Assembly (NCBI RefSeq): GCF_022458985.1
Contig: NC_061770.1
Span: 34,949,599-35,013,598 of the forward strand
Source: Mugil cephalus
Lineage: Eukaryota > Chordata > Actinopteri > Mugiliformes > Mugilidae
Direction: 5' to 3'
DNA: 64,000 nucleotides
Shown: positions 18,871 to 32,900 of the stretch, in pieces
How positions within the stretch are numbered: the stretch's first letter is position 1
How the letters are laid out: each line of letters starts with the position of its first letter
Notes under the pieces: model-generated
Told to the model about the DNA's origin: nothing
Database searches by the model: none
The model's input: only the letters and a program-made list of their open reading frames with translations
Made by a program: the position numbers and the translations under genes

Positions 18871-20902
18871 CTCAAGCCTGAACAGTAAACACAGATTTAA
18901 GAAGAAAAATGTTCCCACTTTCTCCAAAAATAATAAATGAATAAATAAATGTAGAATTTATTTATTTATTTTTTGAGGAACGTATTGAAATAATCAGGAC
19001 GTACCCATCTCACTATAAGGTATTAAACAATATTTACCAATGACTTTCTTAGACAATGGTTTAACATCTCTACTAAAAATAATTGTGCATTTTCTGATAC
19101 TGAAATTGAAACAATATTTATTAGTATTACTGTGATTTAGTTTTCATCCAAAATTGGAAAAAAAGTACACTCAGTAAAAATAAATTATGATTCCATTAAA
19201 TAGACAATTACTGGTAGACAATTATTAAAAATAAACCAAAAATTATAAAATATCAAAGAATGCAAAGAATTGTGTTTTTTTCTTGTTTTCCAAAAATGCT
19301 CAAATATGACAAATATGAGATATGTACAATACGCTAATTGTCTTGGCCTGACAATAATACGTATATGTCATCTTATTGAAAATTACACCACTGTTTTGTG
19401 TTTTCTTAGGATTGAGATATTGGATTTTAAGAAAGCACTTAAATGTGTGTGTATATATACATGCTCTTTGTTTTACTTTGTTTTAATACTTTACGTCATG
19501 TAGTCATGCTCCGTCTGTTTTGTCTGTGTTTTATATTATTTCCATCTCTTTACTTTGAAACTTTAAAAATAAAGTTAGAGGAAGAAAATACCACCAATAC
19601 ACAATGTTACGTGTTAATACTTTGTACACTCTCCTCTAGATATTGAGCATAAAAGTATTTAGATTAGAAGTATTTGTTTTGGTTTTTTATTTAGAGGTTA
19701 AATAACACAGTATTGTCTCGTTCAGAGGTGAAAACAAGAAGAACGAATCATTCAAGTTATTTTTGTTGTTATTTTTAAAATTAACTACCGCTGTTTAAAT
19801 AAACGTATTAAAATTAAAGGTGACAAATTAACTAAAACCTAAAAAAGTGACATTGTTCCACTAAGGGTGCGATGCGCAATCCCGCCGCGGGGTGGCGATA
19901 AATCCCTTCCAATGAACTTCACTTCAAGTTTAAGTTGTGCTGTTAATTCCGCGTTGAATTCCTCCGGTATGACACATCAGACGCTCTTTGACGGGTCCCA
20001 GTGGCAGGAAATAACAACTTTTTTTGGAGGGAGTTGAAGGACTCAGCGTTGACGAAGCAGCCGCCATCTCTGATTGAGAGGAAATGCGCCTTTATTCTAA
20101 TGTTTACGGTAAACAAATGCGCTGATATTTCCTGATTCTTTGCCGTGAAGTGGAATTAGACCGTGGAAAACGTGGAGTTCCCTTTAGATGTTAGGTTTTT
20201 CTTGAAATAATTTTTTTTTTCCAGTAATTTCAAACAGCCCAATATTTGTATAGTTAGTCCCATTTTTTTTATTGTTACGGTATCAATAATAATTAGTTAT
20301 TTATTATATAATCTTTTTTTTTATTCTGTGCCATCAACTGATTGGCAGAGTGAATTAATTATTGTAAAATTACTTAACTTTCATTGTTATTACTATTATT
20401 ATTATTATTATTTTCGAAAGTTTTTTTCACTTTTTCTTTTGAGTGGATTTACCGTAACACTTCGAATATGAGGACAAAAGAAGCAAAAAGAAACCGTAGT
20501 TGTCTGCGCATAGTTTCTTCCGTGGGTGCAGTAAAGTTAACAGCGACAAGGTATTAAACTTCCGGAACCTACTTTCAAGTTTCTATGCGGTGTTTTTTTT
20601 TAATTCCACTTTGTTTCCTTATTCTTTGTAATTGCGTTGCTTTGTGTTTTACAACTTAATGACACATTTTTATTCGTTTTTTTCCCCTCTCTCTCTCTCT
20701 CTCTGTGCTTTTTTTCTTTCTCTTCGTGCTGTTTTTATTACCAGGAATAACTTCCTGTATTCTCACTAAACCCGTGCGTGGACGGTCTCTGTCTCCCCCA
20801 GTGTGAGTCTTAGTTTGTGACACTCCTCTCTCAGCATGGAGTACACACCTTAGCGCAGCTGGCTCACCTTCTGCACAAACACACCGCTCCACGTTTCGGA
20901 TT
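18871..20902. other. Intergenic region between ecsit and eml3
   Basis: Divergent spacer of about 2 kb, mainly AT-rich. It holds a GACGCTCTTTGACGG-type word also present in ecsit intron 1 (near 17.65 kb), an ATT microsatellite at about 20393-20413, and a CT run at 20686-20704. The eml3 promoter and 5' UTR probably lie in the last few hundred bases, but I cannot mark a start site. Confidence 0.5.
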
Positions 20903-20927
20903 ATGGACTCCTCCACAAACAGTTTGG
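20903..20927 (+). CDS. eml3: eml3 coding exon 1
   Basis: 25 nt, MDSSTNSL plus one base, donor G|GTAAGT (consensus). The leftover G joins AC of exon 2 to make Asp, keeping frame. No other ATG is supported between here and exon 2. Confidence 0.65.
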
Positions 20928-23900
20928 GTAAGTAAATAACCACAACGCGTCTTCTTGTTTTGTTTTTTTTGTTTTTTTACTGACAACAACAGCAGCAGCA
21001 GCATTGTGGAAACATGACTCAATGTGTGTGTGTGTGTGACTTCGGAAATGCCGCTCACATCGTTAGGACGTGAACACATTTCACAAACGACTATAAAACA
21101 AAAAAAGAAAAAGGAAAGAAAAGGAGTTTGCGCTTTCTGGGCACACGCACGTCAGACACCATCTTCACAAAAAATGTCAAACTATTTTTCGTAAATAAAA
21201 AAAGATAAATGAGTGAGCGCACGTTTGTCTTTTCATTGCGCATCTTTTCGGTGTACTTTGACGGCGGAATCTGAATCAAATCGCTGCACAGACGTTTGAA
21301 AAAAAAAAAAAAACGTGAGTTGAGTTTCGATTGAGGCGCTTTTTTTTTTTTTTTTTTTTTTTTCCTGCACCTCACCTGGCTCCTGGGAGACTCTGACAGC
21401 GGCTCGGACCCGGATCCAGCCTCCGCAACAGGCTGCACATGTAGAAATGTAGCGCAGTGTGTGCGGAGACTGGAGGCACATCCTGGTGTGTTGGTAAACA
21501 GAAACACACACACACACACATAATCCCCCCTGCACGAGAGTTTTAATGCGTGAGGATTTCAGCCTTGTCCTCAAACAGCTGCCTTTTGTTTTGGCGCTCG
21601 GGGTCGAGGAGGTCAAAGTCTTCTGCTTTTTTTTTTATTATTATTTTTATATCACTCTTTTATGAGGCTGTAAAATGCGGCAGAAAAGCGTGATGGGCTC
21701 TTCTCCCACTCGGCAGCTAAACACACCTTCCTCTTCGACTTTTCTTTTCTTTCTTTTCTTTCTTTTCTTTTTTTTTTCTTTGCAAAACCGAGCACAGCTT
21801 CGACAGCTCCACCCGCTCTGCCCCCACAAACACTGAGTTCTGAGCCGCCGCTGTTGTTGCACAATGCTGCTTTTGTTTGTTGCACATCTGTACAGGGCCC
21901 CGCCGTCCCACCGTACGTGCTGTTTGCGTCGACTTGTTGCACAGCGGCGGGGTGCAGCAAAGGGGCACTGAGGGAGCAGTAAAAAGCGAGGTGATGCATG
22001 TGTGAAGTCTCCTCGAAGGCCGTTGTGTTGACAGACAGACTCCATCTGATCCACCTCCAGACCGTATCATGAGTTACGTGATCGCTGCTGGTAAACGAAA
22101 GAAAGATATCCACAGTTTTTCTGGGCAAACGTGACGTATTTTGTAGAGCAAGTTGAGACGTAACATCATGACCACCTTCCTGATATTGTGTCGGTCTCGC
22201 TTGTTGCTTCCGGAGTTCCTCAGGGAATGGACGTGGGTCTTCTGAGGTTCCGCATGTACAGGTGCAGTAGCTACATGTAGCGTGAATAGTGTGGCACATA
22301 TAAGAGGTGTGGTAGTGGTTGGTTGTACAGCATGTGGAAACCTAATAGGTGCAGGTATGTAAGCGTGGATTATTTGTATTTGAGAGGAAGAAAAACAGCG
22401 ATATCAATGAATGATTGGGCCTGGATTGAGTGACGTTCAGGTGTCCGGGTGAAAAGTCTGTAACAGAGGAGGCTCTGACTGGACCAAACACGACTTAAAT
22501 GCATCATTATTTTTGTCGAATAGATTATAATATATAACTGGGTTGTGGAGGCAGCAAATAACGTTTGGGAGGGCAAACATTAGCATTCGTCTGTTAGCTC
22601 GCAAAAAAAAAACACCTATTTTGAAATTTATTTGAATACAAACACTTGATTCTTTGCACACATCTAGTGTAAACCATTTATATATATATGAGTGAGCAAG
22701 ACACACAATGACTAACTATGAAGATGCTATACACACGGCTTTGTGCGTTAAACGTAATTTGACTATAAACAGGAGCTATTACATAATTTCCACTAGAGGA
22801 AATGGGCAGGTGATAAATTATGAGCTACAAACACAGCTAAAGTGAGCATTAAATAAATAATAAGCAGCAGTTACGTAACGTTTCTACAATATCTGGAATA
22901 TTCGGTGCACATTTGCTACGCCCCTCTGCACTTTCACTGGCTGTGCAAGTGTGTTTTTTTTTTTACGCTGGGTTTAATCACCTTAACCAGCCACACCTGG
23001 GGAGACTGAATTAAAAGGCCAAGGAGGACGACTTTTCAGCTTCGGGACCTCACCGTGTCTCACCTGTCGTCCTTTTTGTCTTCTTCTTAATGGACTAAAT
23101 CCTTATTTTCGTAACCACGTCACGTGTCTTCGCTCAGTGTCGCGCCTCTTTATGTGCAAACAGGTTGTTTGAAGTGTCCAGTGGTGACGGTGTTGAGTCA
23201 AGGACACATGGAGGAGTGTCATTGCTATGGTCTGGTCTCGATGGGTGCTACATGTCTAGTAAAATCCACATGAATGAATGAATGAATGAATGAATACCAG
23301 GTCCAAAGGTTTTACTAGAAGAACACTCAATTTACTTTTCCTTATTTCTCTCGGTGGTCATAATGTTGTGGCAGATCGGTGGACATACACCACGCACAGT
23401 GAGCGCAGGATTGTAACATGATGTAGTGGAAACACCATCCCACCCTCCCACCCCCCAGGGCAAAGTCATTATAAAAAAACAAATACAACAAACCACAATA
23501 AAAACAACCACCACATACCAGCTAAATATCTGCTCTAATTATCTTCTGAGCCTTAAGTGTCTGTGCTCTGCAGTCATGCACACCATTGTGTGTGTGCAGC
23601 ACAGTCAGATGATGCGCATTGCAACATAGCTCGCATGAGTCCCAGTTGCTAATGGTCCCTTGCTTCATGGGCAGGTGATACCAAGCTACTCCTTTTGTTG
23701 TGTGTTCATCAGATAAGCAGGTAAAAAAGTTTGGAAAGAGCTGCCGAGAAACCACCACTTCTCTTTGAATGTGGTGTAAAAGTGAGTCAGGTTAAGCCAC
23801 AAAATCAACAGCAGTCAATCGCAGAGATACCTGGAGCGTTAGGAGTGGCCACATCAGCTGGTTCATTCTGGGAAAAGGAAAATAATGGGAGCAGCATGAG

Positions 23901-26900
23901 AAAATAAAAAGCCCTGGACTTCCACGGAAAAGCAGCAGCAGTGAGTGATGATGATGAGTCCGTGATGAAAAGCCTTTTTACAGTAGCAGCCATTCAGCCG
24001 TGTGAAGAGTCCTCTGCGGGAGGTAGGCATGTCATTATCCCAGTCGACCACAGAGACAAGTCTTCACAAGAGGAAATAAAAAACAAGGTGCAGGCCGGTT
24101 CTCTGAGAATAGAAAGACCAAATTAGAGATTGCCAAAAATTGCAGACTAGTTGTGGTGGAAGAGATCAACCTGAGCCAGGATTAAGGAAAGGAGCATTTT
24201 AAGTTCATGTGTTTAAAGTCGTAATTCCAGTATAAATCCAGAAATTACTTCCTAAACTTTAAGGATGTCCCGAACAAGTCGTATTTTGCCTCCTAATCCT
24301 GTTCTGAGTCCTGATCTGATCTTAAATGAACAAAACATCCTCCCTTGGAGATTCATAAAGTCTTTTTTTTTAACTAGCAACTCCATACGAGATAAGTAGA
24401 AAACACTAATTCGATAGAAGATAACTAGCAAACAAAACTAACTCGATACAAGATAAATACAAACAAAGCTAACTAGATACAAGATAAATACAAACAAAGG
24501 TAACTCGATACAAGATAAATACAAACAAAGCTAACTAGATACAAGATAAATACAAACAAAGCTAACTAGATACAAGATAAATACAAACAAAGCTAACTAG
24601 ATACAAGATAAATACAAACAAAGCTAACTAGATACAAGATAGCAAACAAAGCTAACTCAATACAAGATAAATAGCAAACAAAGCTAACTCGATACAAGGT
24701 AAATAGCAAACAAAGCTAACTCGATACAAGGTAAATAGCAAACAAAGCTAACTAGTTACAAGATAAGTAGCAAACAAAGCTAACTGGTAACTAGCAAAGC
24801 TAACACACACATACACACAATGATAATGATTCATTTTCCAGAGTAAAGTTCTTCTGCACGGCAGACATGTTTAGTCGCGTGCCGTTTTTGGTTCCTCTTC
24901 TTCTTCTTTTGTTTGCTTTTTCAGAAGCTTTGATGCTAACCACCAAAAAGGAATAAGACCTTTTGTAGCTGTTAGGACGTGGTTTTGTTTTATGACAGAC
25001 CTAAAATAAATAACTGTGAAAGATCAGGCTTTCAAAGAAGCCCAATACAGATTCAGATAGTTTTAAAAATATGAGCACCGATATAAATCTTAACACAGCG
25101 TTATCACAACTTTTTGAGATACCTAATAAGTTGGGAGGAGGCTTTACTGTTGTGTGGTTTAAAGTTTTAAACGGTCTGGAATTAGTATATATGTGGATTT
25201 GGGACGTAGGGCAGTGGTGCAGAGAGATGCAGGAAGTTGCATCAGGGGCTTTTTCCCAGAATGGTGTAATACTGCTTCTTTTCAGAGGAGCTCACATGCT
25301 GTTTTGCTGGAGCCTGGAGGGTAGACGGTAAATTTTCCCTGTGGTGTGTCTCGTGGCTCAACATTAAACCTTTAGACACTTTAGTGCACTGAGTGAAATC
25401 AGCGAAGGCGGCACAGCAACATGGTTCTTGGCGACTGGGGCCTTAATGTGTGGAGTTTCCATGTTCCCTGTGTCTTTGTGGGTTTTCTCCAGGTTCTCCT
25501 CCAGCTTTCCCCCAATGTCCAAATACATGCTCGTTAGGCTCGTTAGCTATTCTCTGGACCTGCTAGCTGCACAGGGATGCAGGACCTGGCTGGGACTCCC
25601 CAAGCAGACGACTAGACCACTTGAAGTTGTTTGAATGACCTATGACCCTAAAGGAAAAGCCAAAATGGATGCAGTATAGTAGTCAGTGGAGGATTAAGAT
25701 GGGATAAGGGTGTGAGTTTTTTTGCCCACTTGAAGACTCAAATGATGTACGGCCTACTGCTGTTGGCTAGGCTAGTTAGCAAGCTAGTTAGCTAGTTAGT
25801 TATCTCATTGTTGGTTGCTAGCTGGTAGCTGACTGCTAGCCTGACTCCTAACGTCTTGCAAAACCGAAAAAAAAACTTGAAGTTTCATCACATACCAGCC
25901 ACTGCCAGTCGTAGACAACTCTGGTTTGGTTTTTGCGATTAACCGAAAGGATTTGAGTGAGAAAATCAACAACTACATGCACACTTGATATCAGGTCAGA
26001 TTAATATGTAATACATCTTCAGTTTCAGCCTGGATAACGTTATGAGTTAGAATAAATCATGACTGAAATTACATTCAATTAATCATTATTTGGGAAATCC
26101 TTGTTACAGGATAATGCTAATGCTAAATGCTAGGTAACGCGTCGTTAGTTGTATATTTCTGGGGTGTCCAAGCAGAAGTTGCATTTACTACGTTACCCTC
26201 CTCAGTGGTTCCACTTACTTTTTGTAATATCTTTGTTGGAGAGGCTTCACTCTCTGTGTCCTTTGGTCAAATCGTCCATCCAGTGAGTGAGAGTGTAGGG
26301 GTCGATAAATATAGTCCCATCAGAGTCAGAGTCAACTTTTTAAAATAACACTCACGGTCTCGGGGAGTGATTGTATTAATATATTCTCTAAAATATGTGT
26401 TTTCCTCGTCCTTTCTTGGCAAAACAAATACGCTAACCACCGTTTACAGGCTATAGTGTTTGAGATGTTTTGCCTCCAGCTAAGCCCCGCCCCTCAAAAA
26501 ACGTCACACTGTTTACAAACTGTGAAGGGGTCTACTGATTGTCTACTAACCATGTTTTTAAGTGTTTTGTGAATGAGTTTGTGTATCTTGTATCTTACTG
26601 GGTACTATGCTCCGTGTGTGATGCTCAATATGAAGCAATATGATGGCTTTAGTGTGGTAGTGTGGACTCACATGCCAGCGCCCAGATTGTCATACAGTAT
26701 GTGATATGTGGCGCTATCGTCGCATTGTGGTACAGTTTGGCTGAATCGGCAGTTAAGTTATTGCTAATAACTGACAGCTGGGATAGGCTCCAGAGGACAA
26801 GCAGCTACAGAAAATGAATGAATGAATGAATGAAATCAGTGATGTGCGTGGTGGTTTGAAGGCTTGTGATTGGTCAGATTCACAATTAGATTGGCTGCTT

Positions 26901-29900
26901 CTAAACTAACTCATAGTATAGTAGAGTAGCAGAGATAAGGTACCTATTTTTTCTTATATATATATATTAGGTTGTTTCTAAATCTTTCTTTTAATACAGA
27001 CTAAAGCTCTTCTATTTGAAACACACAGGGATTTGTGACCATAACAATGAGCAAGATGACCACATGTAACTTTTTGTTATTGTTGTTTTTGGCCCTGAAT
27101 TTCTTAACGTCTGCAAAGTTTCATGAGTTCTTTAGCAGATAACATTTCACAACTTCCATTTCTTTTGTTCGAAATTATTCAAATTATGCTCGTCAGTGGT
27201 ATCGTGTCCTACTGGCTGCACAGATTTGTGTTTCTCTTCAGATATCTCCATCCAGACCAAGCCTTGCATAACGTTGCCTGCTGCAGCTCTTGCGCCAAAA
27301 TCCTCGAGCTTGCACGTCGACTGTCTCCAACGGCTCCTTTTGATTGTCATCTTTTGGATGCCTTTATCCCCTAAGACACCAGTGCATTCACCAGCCGAAT
27401 CTGAGTCTGCTCGAGAGTCTAACAAGCTCGAGTGTAAGAAGTGTAAATCGTCTGTTTGTGGCTTTACGTCGCACAGAGTCGTCTGAAGAAAGAAAATAAG
27501 CTGCACGAGTTGTTTTCTTGTCTGCGGTGAGGGGCAGACAAGAACTCTTACTTACTTGATGCTGATACTTGCACTTTTTTTTACCAGGCGATGTGCTCCT
27601 GCTGAAACTGTGTCGTTGACTTTTTCACAGTTCAAGTCAACACGGATGTGAGCTGGCCGCAGGGCAGCGGGGCCTCTAGCCACCGACATCACAGGATGCC
27701 GCTGGCCGAGTGAGGGGATGTAAACAGTTGAGTGAGGAAGCAGAGGCAGGGCTGCAGGGGGCGGGGTCTGTGCAGGGCCGACTTCCCCATCCATGCACAA
27801 CATAAGAACCCCATTCCTCACTCACTTGTGCACTTCCCATTAACTCTTCTGCGCCCTAGACACCACAGATAGGTGGAATCAGGTTTGCGTGAGGATTTTT
27901 CTTTTAATGAGATTTGAATGAAACAAACACGTGAATAAGGACGAGTGGAACCAAAGAAAAACTTTACCAAGGATTAAGTTGAACAAAACAAATCCAGATT
28001 CCCTACATTAACTCGTTAGCAACCGAATATAAAAGGTTAAAGAAGAAAAAGAAAACTAAGTGCAGCCTTTGCTCCAGTTGTAGAGATGGGTATCGTTCAG
28101 ATTTTATCTGACCGGTACTTTTGAAACGGGTGCTGGTGCTTAAAGAATGAAAACATACAAACTCTGTCCAAAAAACAGTGCCTTTTTATTTTTAAGGCAT
28201 TTTGTGGCATGCAAGTTGAACAGAACATTAATTTAAATGATATAAATATAACTAAGACTAAGAGATAAATGAACCGATCTTAAGACGTTTACCCAGTCTG
28301 CATCTCTTGAGGTGAAATCCAGCCAAACTTTTGACAAACTTTTGGTTTTAGACAGTTTGAAGGTTCACTTCCATCCATGCAGGTGAAGAATTGATGTCAG
28401 GTCACGTGTAGCGTTAGCAACAGAGCTAAGAGGGCTAAGCTTATTACCAATGCAGTAGCACCGAAATCTACGTTGCCTTTCGTTCTGGTTACTACGATTA
28501 GCATCAGCCATTGCGGTACAGAGCACCATTGTGCATTACCCAATTAGGGGATGCACTATTTCAGATTTTGATTTCAGAAGTTGATGCCAACCAGAAAGAC
28601 CAGAATAGAAACACAGTAGAGAGTAGGAAATGGCCGATAACTTATCGTACCGTCAAGAACAATCCCTACGCTGAGAATTAGCCAACGCCAATGCAAGCAC
28701 GCAGGCTAACAATGCCGATGCCCGTACTGGTCGGTATCATCTTAGAGCTCTCAAGACAGAATGTAGTGACAGATTGAGTCAAAAACATGGATTGGATTTA
28801 TTTTTGTAGCCCATCCCTACTTTATTCCCACACACTTGTTATGTTTGTTGCTAGTTTGCTGCAACGTCCCACTGGACTCCTCAGGTGTCTTCTCAGGGCA
28901 GCAGTCTGATTGGTTGCACCGAAAGAATGGGAGGTGGACCAGGGATGAACCAGGAAGTCAAAAGTGTTCTCGATCTTGAAGTTCACTCAAGCAGATTGCA
29001 TGCACACACACACACAGTGAAATGCTCCAGGGCCGTACAAATGCACAAAAGCCAACTCGCTAGCTAGTCTCCAACGTTGTCTATTCACTGCTGCAGCCGG
29101 CTGATAAGGTGTGGATTTGAAAGGAGCTTAACGCAGCTTAACTCCTTTACATTTAACTGGAATCTGTGTAATCTGTCACACGTGTAAACATTACGCAGAT
29201 TAAAGCGATGGATCTGTAGCCACAATCTAGATGATAATACCTCGCGCAGCTCAGCGGCAGAGGCCGTGCAGCCGGTCGCACGTCATGCAGCGGGGAAACA
29301 GAGAGCGCGTTTCTCACAGATGCTGCTCCTCTTTCGTTTCGCTTATCAGACGGGACCTTGAGCGCTCATGCAGGGGCGTGCAGGATGTTGAGAGGGTGGC
29401 GAGGCGTCAAAAATCAAAGAGAGAGCGGCTTCTGTAGGTGGTTGAGGTCATTGCGCAGCACCTTGAGGTGAGAGGTGGAGGTGAGTGGGTGGACATAAGC
29501 GTGTGAAATGTGATTGTCAGTCGAAAATGCTGCAGGAGGCTTTTCCTTTTTAAAGGCACATATGGAGATTTTACAACATGCTGCCTGTAGAATAAGTTCA
29601 GCACACGTTTTGGGCAAGAGGCAGTGGGACAGATTTACAGTAGGAGATTTACAAAAAGTAAAAGAGGAACTCAATCTTGTGCACCAGCCGGCTGCAGGAA
29701 AAGGGTTGTGCAGCGGCTTCCAAAGAAAATCCTGGATCAGTCTAAGAGGCTGTGGATCTGACAGGCAGCCAGACTCTCACAAGACCTGGAGTGACCCGAG
29801 AGCTTTTCAGAAAAGGGGGAAGAAAAAAAAATCAAATAGTAGATTTACACTTTTAGCTTTGGGCACAAACTCTCCTGCTTTTCTTTTTTTTCCTTCCTAT

Positions 29901-32900
29901 TTTTAAGATGATAATTTATGTGCGGCTTTTCGTCCTAATACCACCTAAAATCTCGGAGGCCTTGCGCTCACATGCACGCGCTATGATTCACCAGTGAAAT
30001 ATGTTTCTGCAGAATTGTTCTGATTCATTTCCCTTCACATTCTGAATCATAGATTTATAATAATAACACGGGCCAAGACACTTTAGCCTCCATCTACAGT
30101 GGTGTGAAAAAGTGTCGGCCCCCTTCTTGATTTCTTATTTTCTTGCACGTTTGTCACATTTAGGTGTTTCAAACTAATTTAAATATTAGTCAAAGATAAC
30201 ACACGTAAACACAAAATTAAGGTTTTTATTATTAAGGGAAAACTAAATCTATGGCCCTACATGGCCCTGTGTGAAAAAAGCGACTGCCCCCTTAACCTAA
30301 TAACTGGTTGGGCCACCCTTAGCAGCAACAACTACAATGAATCTTCCATAGCTCCACTCTTCTATAGTTCCACTCATCTCTGCAGAATTGTTCATGCTGG
30401 GTTTTCCAGCATGAGTTGCTTTTTTAAGGTCATGCTACAGAATCTCAATAAGATTGAGGTCAGGACTTTTACTCGGCCACTCCAACGTCTTCATTTAGTT
30501 TCTCTTCAGTCATTCAGAGGTGGACTCGCTGGTGTGTTTTGGATCATTGTCCTGCTGCAGAACCCAAGTTCTCTTCAGCTTGAGGTCACCAACAGATGGT
30601 CGGACATTGTCATTCAGGATATTTTGGTAGACAGCAGCAAGTCCTCCAGGTCCTGAAGCAGCAAAGCAACCCCAGACCATCACACTACCACCACCACCAC
30701 CACCAGATTTTTACTTTACATATTATGTTCTGTTTCTGAAACGTCTCAGATGTAATGGGACCCACACCTTCCACAATGTTCAACTTTTTTCTCGTTAGTC
30801 CACCGAGTATTGCAAATTTCCCAAGAGTCTTGAGGATCATCAAGATGATTTCTGTCCAAACCGAGATGAGTCTTTATATTCGTTTTGCTCATCAGTGGTT
30901 TTCATCTTGGAGCTCTGCCTTGAGGCCATTTAAGCCCAGTCTCTTTCTTATGGTGGAGTCATGAACACAGACCTTAACTGAGGCAAATGAGGCCTGCAGT
31001 TCTTTGGATGTTGTTGTGGGGTCTTCTGTGACCTCTTGGATGAGTCCGTCGCTGCGATCTTGGGGTAATTTTGGTCGGCAACTCCTGGGAAAATTCACCA
31101 CTGTTCAGTGTTTTCACCATTTGTGGATAATAGCTCTCATTGTGGTTCAGTGGACTCCCAAAGCTTTAGAAATGGCTTTACAACCTTTTCCAGACTGATG
31201 GATCTCAGTGACTTTCTTTCTCATTTGTCCCTGAATGTCTTTGGATCTCAGCATGATGTCCCAATTTTGAGGATCTTTTAGTGTACTTCACTTTGTCAAG
31301 CAGGTCCTGTGAAAGTGATTCCTTGATTGATAACAGGTGTGGCTGTCATCTGGCCTGGGTGTGTCTAGACAAATCGAACTCAGGTGTGATAAACCACGGT
31401 TATGTTTAACAGGAAGGGCAAACACTTTTTCACACAGGGCCACGGACTTTAGCTCACTAGATAGAATAAAAGTAATACTTCAGATATTAATGAATACCTG
31501 TCTTATCAGCTAAACAAACACCACTTTCTTTGTGTAAGTGTATGTAGTAGGTGATTTGTTCCAGAGAGTTCATGTAATTGATGTTGTTAATAAAGAGATC
31601 AGTAGTGGGACAATTTATCTGAAGTCAGGTTAGTACTCGCTGCCAAGAACATCTTTGTGAGAGGCTAAGTATCCTCTGTACTTGAAAGATGGAGACGTAT
31701 GAATGTTGTGCTGACGGTAAAACCCAAGATTTTTTAAATTACTGTGGACACCTCTTTCCAGAAAATCAGAATAAATGGACATGGCCAGAGAATGTGATGC
31801 ACAGCTAAGAGTTGCGTGCCAGCTGTTGAGGTTTCTGCTTTCAGGGTGATGAAAGGTTTTTCCTACTGAAATCTCTACTGAAAGTCCGAGAATTGGTGGA
31901 CGACTGCGTACAACACTAGAACTTCAGATTCTTTAAAATCGACTGTTATGTGATGAAAGTCAAGTGAACACTGACGAGTCTCGGATGACGTCACACATTA
32001 AAAACCCAGTAGAAAGTAATTAAATCTATATTCTTGACCTGAACACATATGCCGAGAACAGACAGCTCATGTTCTACATGCTTTGTGCTGCAGATATTTA
32101 TATCCTGGATAAAAACAGGCTGCAAGTCAGCACCAAAGCCACCAACAAAAAATGTGATATATCTCTGAAGTCTTCTCCGTGTCCTGCAGCTACAGGTCTA
32201 ATACCTTTATCTAACAGCTGATGTGGAGACTCCTTCTCTGCTGGCGTTGGACCGTTCCTCTTCTAGTATTAGCAGATGTCTTTTCAGATGCATTGCAGTA
32301 GGACTGTAATTTTATTTCAGGACTGTCATGTCACGGTAGTATGGGTTTCATCTTTAGTAAAATATTTCCTCATACCTAGGGTTAGGCCTTAGGGTTAGAG
32401 TTAGGACTTAGGTTTAGGGTCAAGGGTTAGGCCTCAGGTTTAGGGGTTAGGGTTAAGGGTTAGGGTTAGGCCTTAGGGTTAGGCCTTAGGGTTAGGCCTT
32501 AGGGTTAGGGTTAAGGGTTAGGATTAGGCCTTAGGTTTAGGGTTAGTTTGCTGCAATGAACCAATGGACTCCTAGGAGGTCTCTGTGTTATATTTAGGTT
32601 TACTTTCACTTCTATTTAAAGAAGCCACAAGATGAGGTTCCTGCAAATCACCTTGCAAATGTTTATGATGGTGCCTTCAGGGCCTAATGCAGCTAAAGCT
32701 TTTAAAACATTTAAAGAGATGAAACAAGACTCTCTGTTCTACATTGTCCATTTCTGTGCATCATTTCTTCTTTTTGTGATACCCTTTTGGGCACAAAAGT
32801 GTGACACTGAAACGCACAGACACAAAAAGAAGCATTCATGTGACACTGGAACATCAAACTCCTCACCTTACACGACACTATTAGTGATATAATCTCTGTT

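Noticed and set aside
24395..24795. CRISPR-like look of regular repeats
   Set aside because: The repeats are head to tail with no unique spacers, in a vertebrate intron.
27196..27486. 96-codon plus-strand frame in eml3 intron 1
   Set aside because: No recognisable family, no convincing splice signals in phase, and an equally long antisense frame.
30261..31198. Plus-strand frames of 131, 69 and 64 codons
   Set aside because: They are antisense to the degraded Tc1-like transposase.
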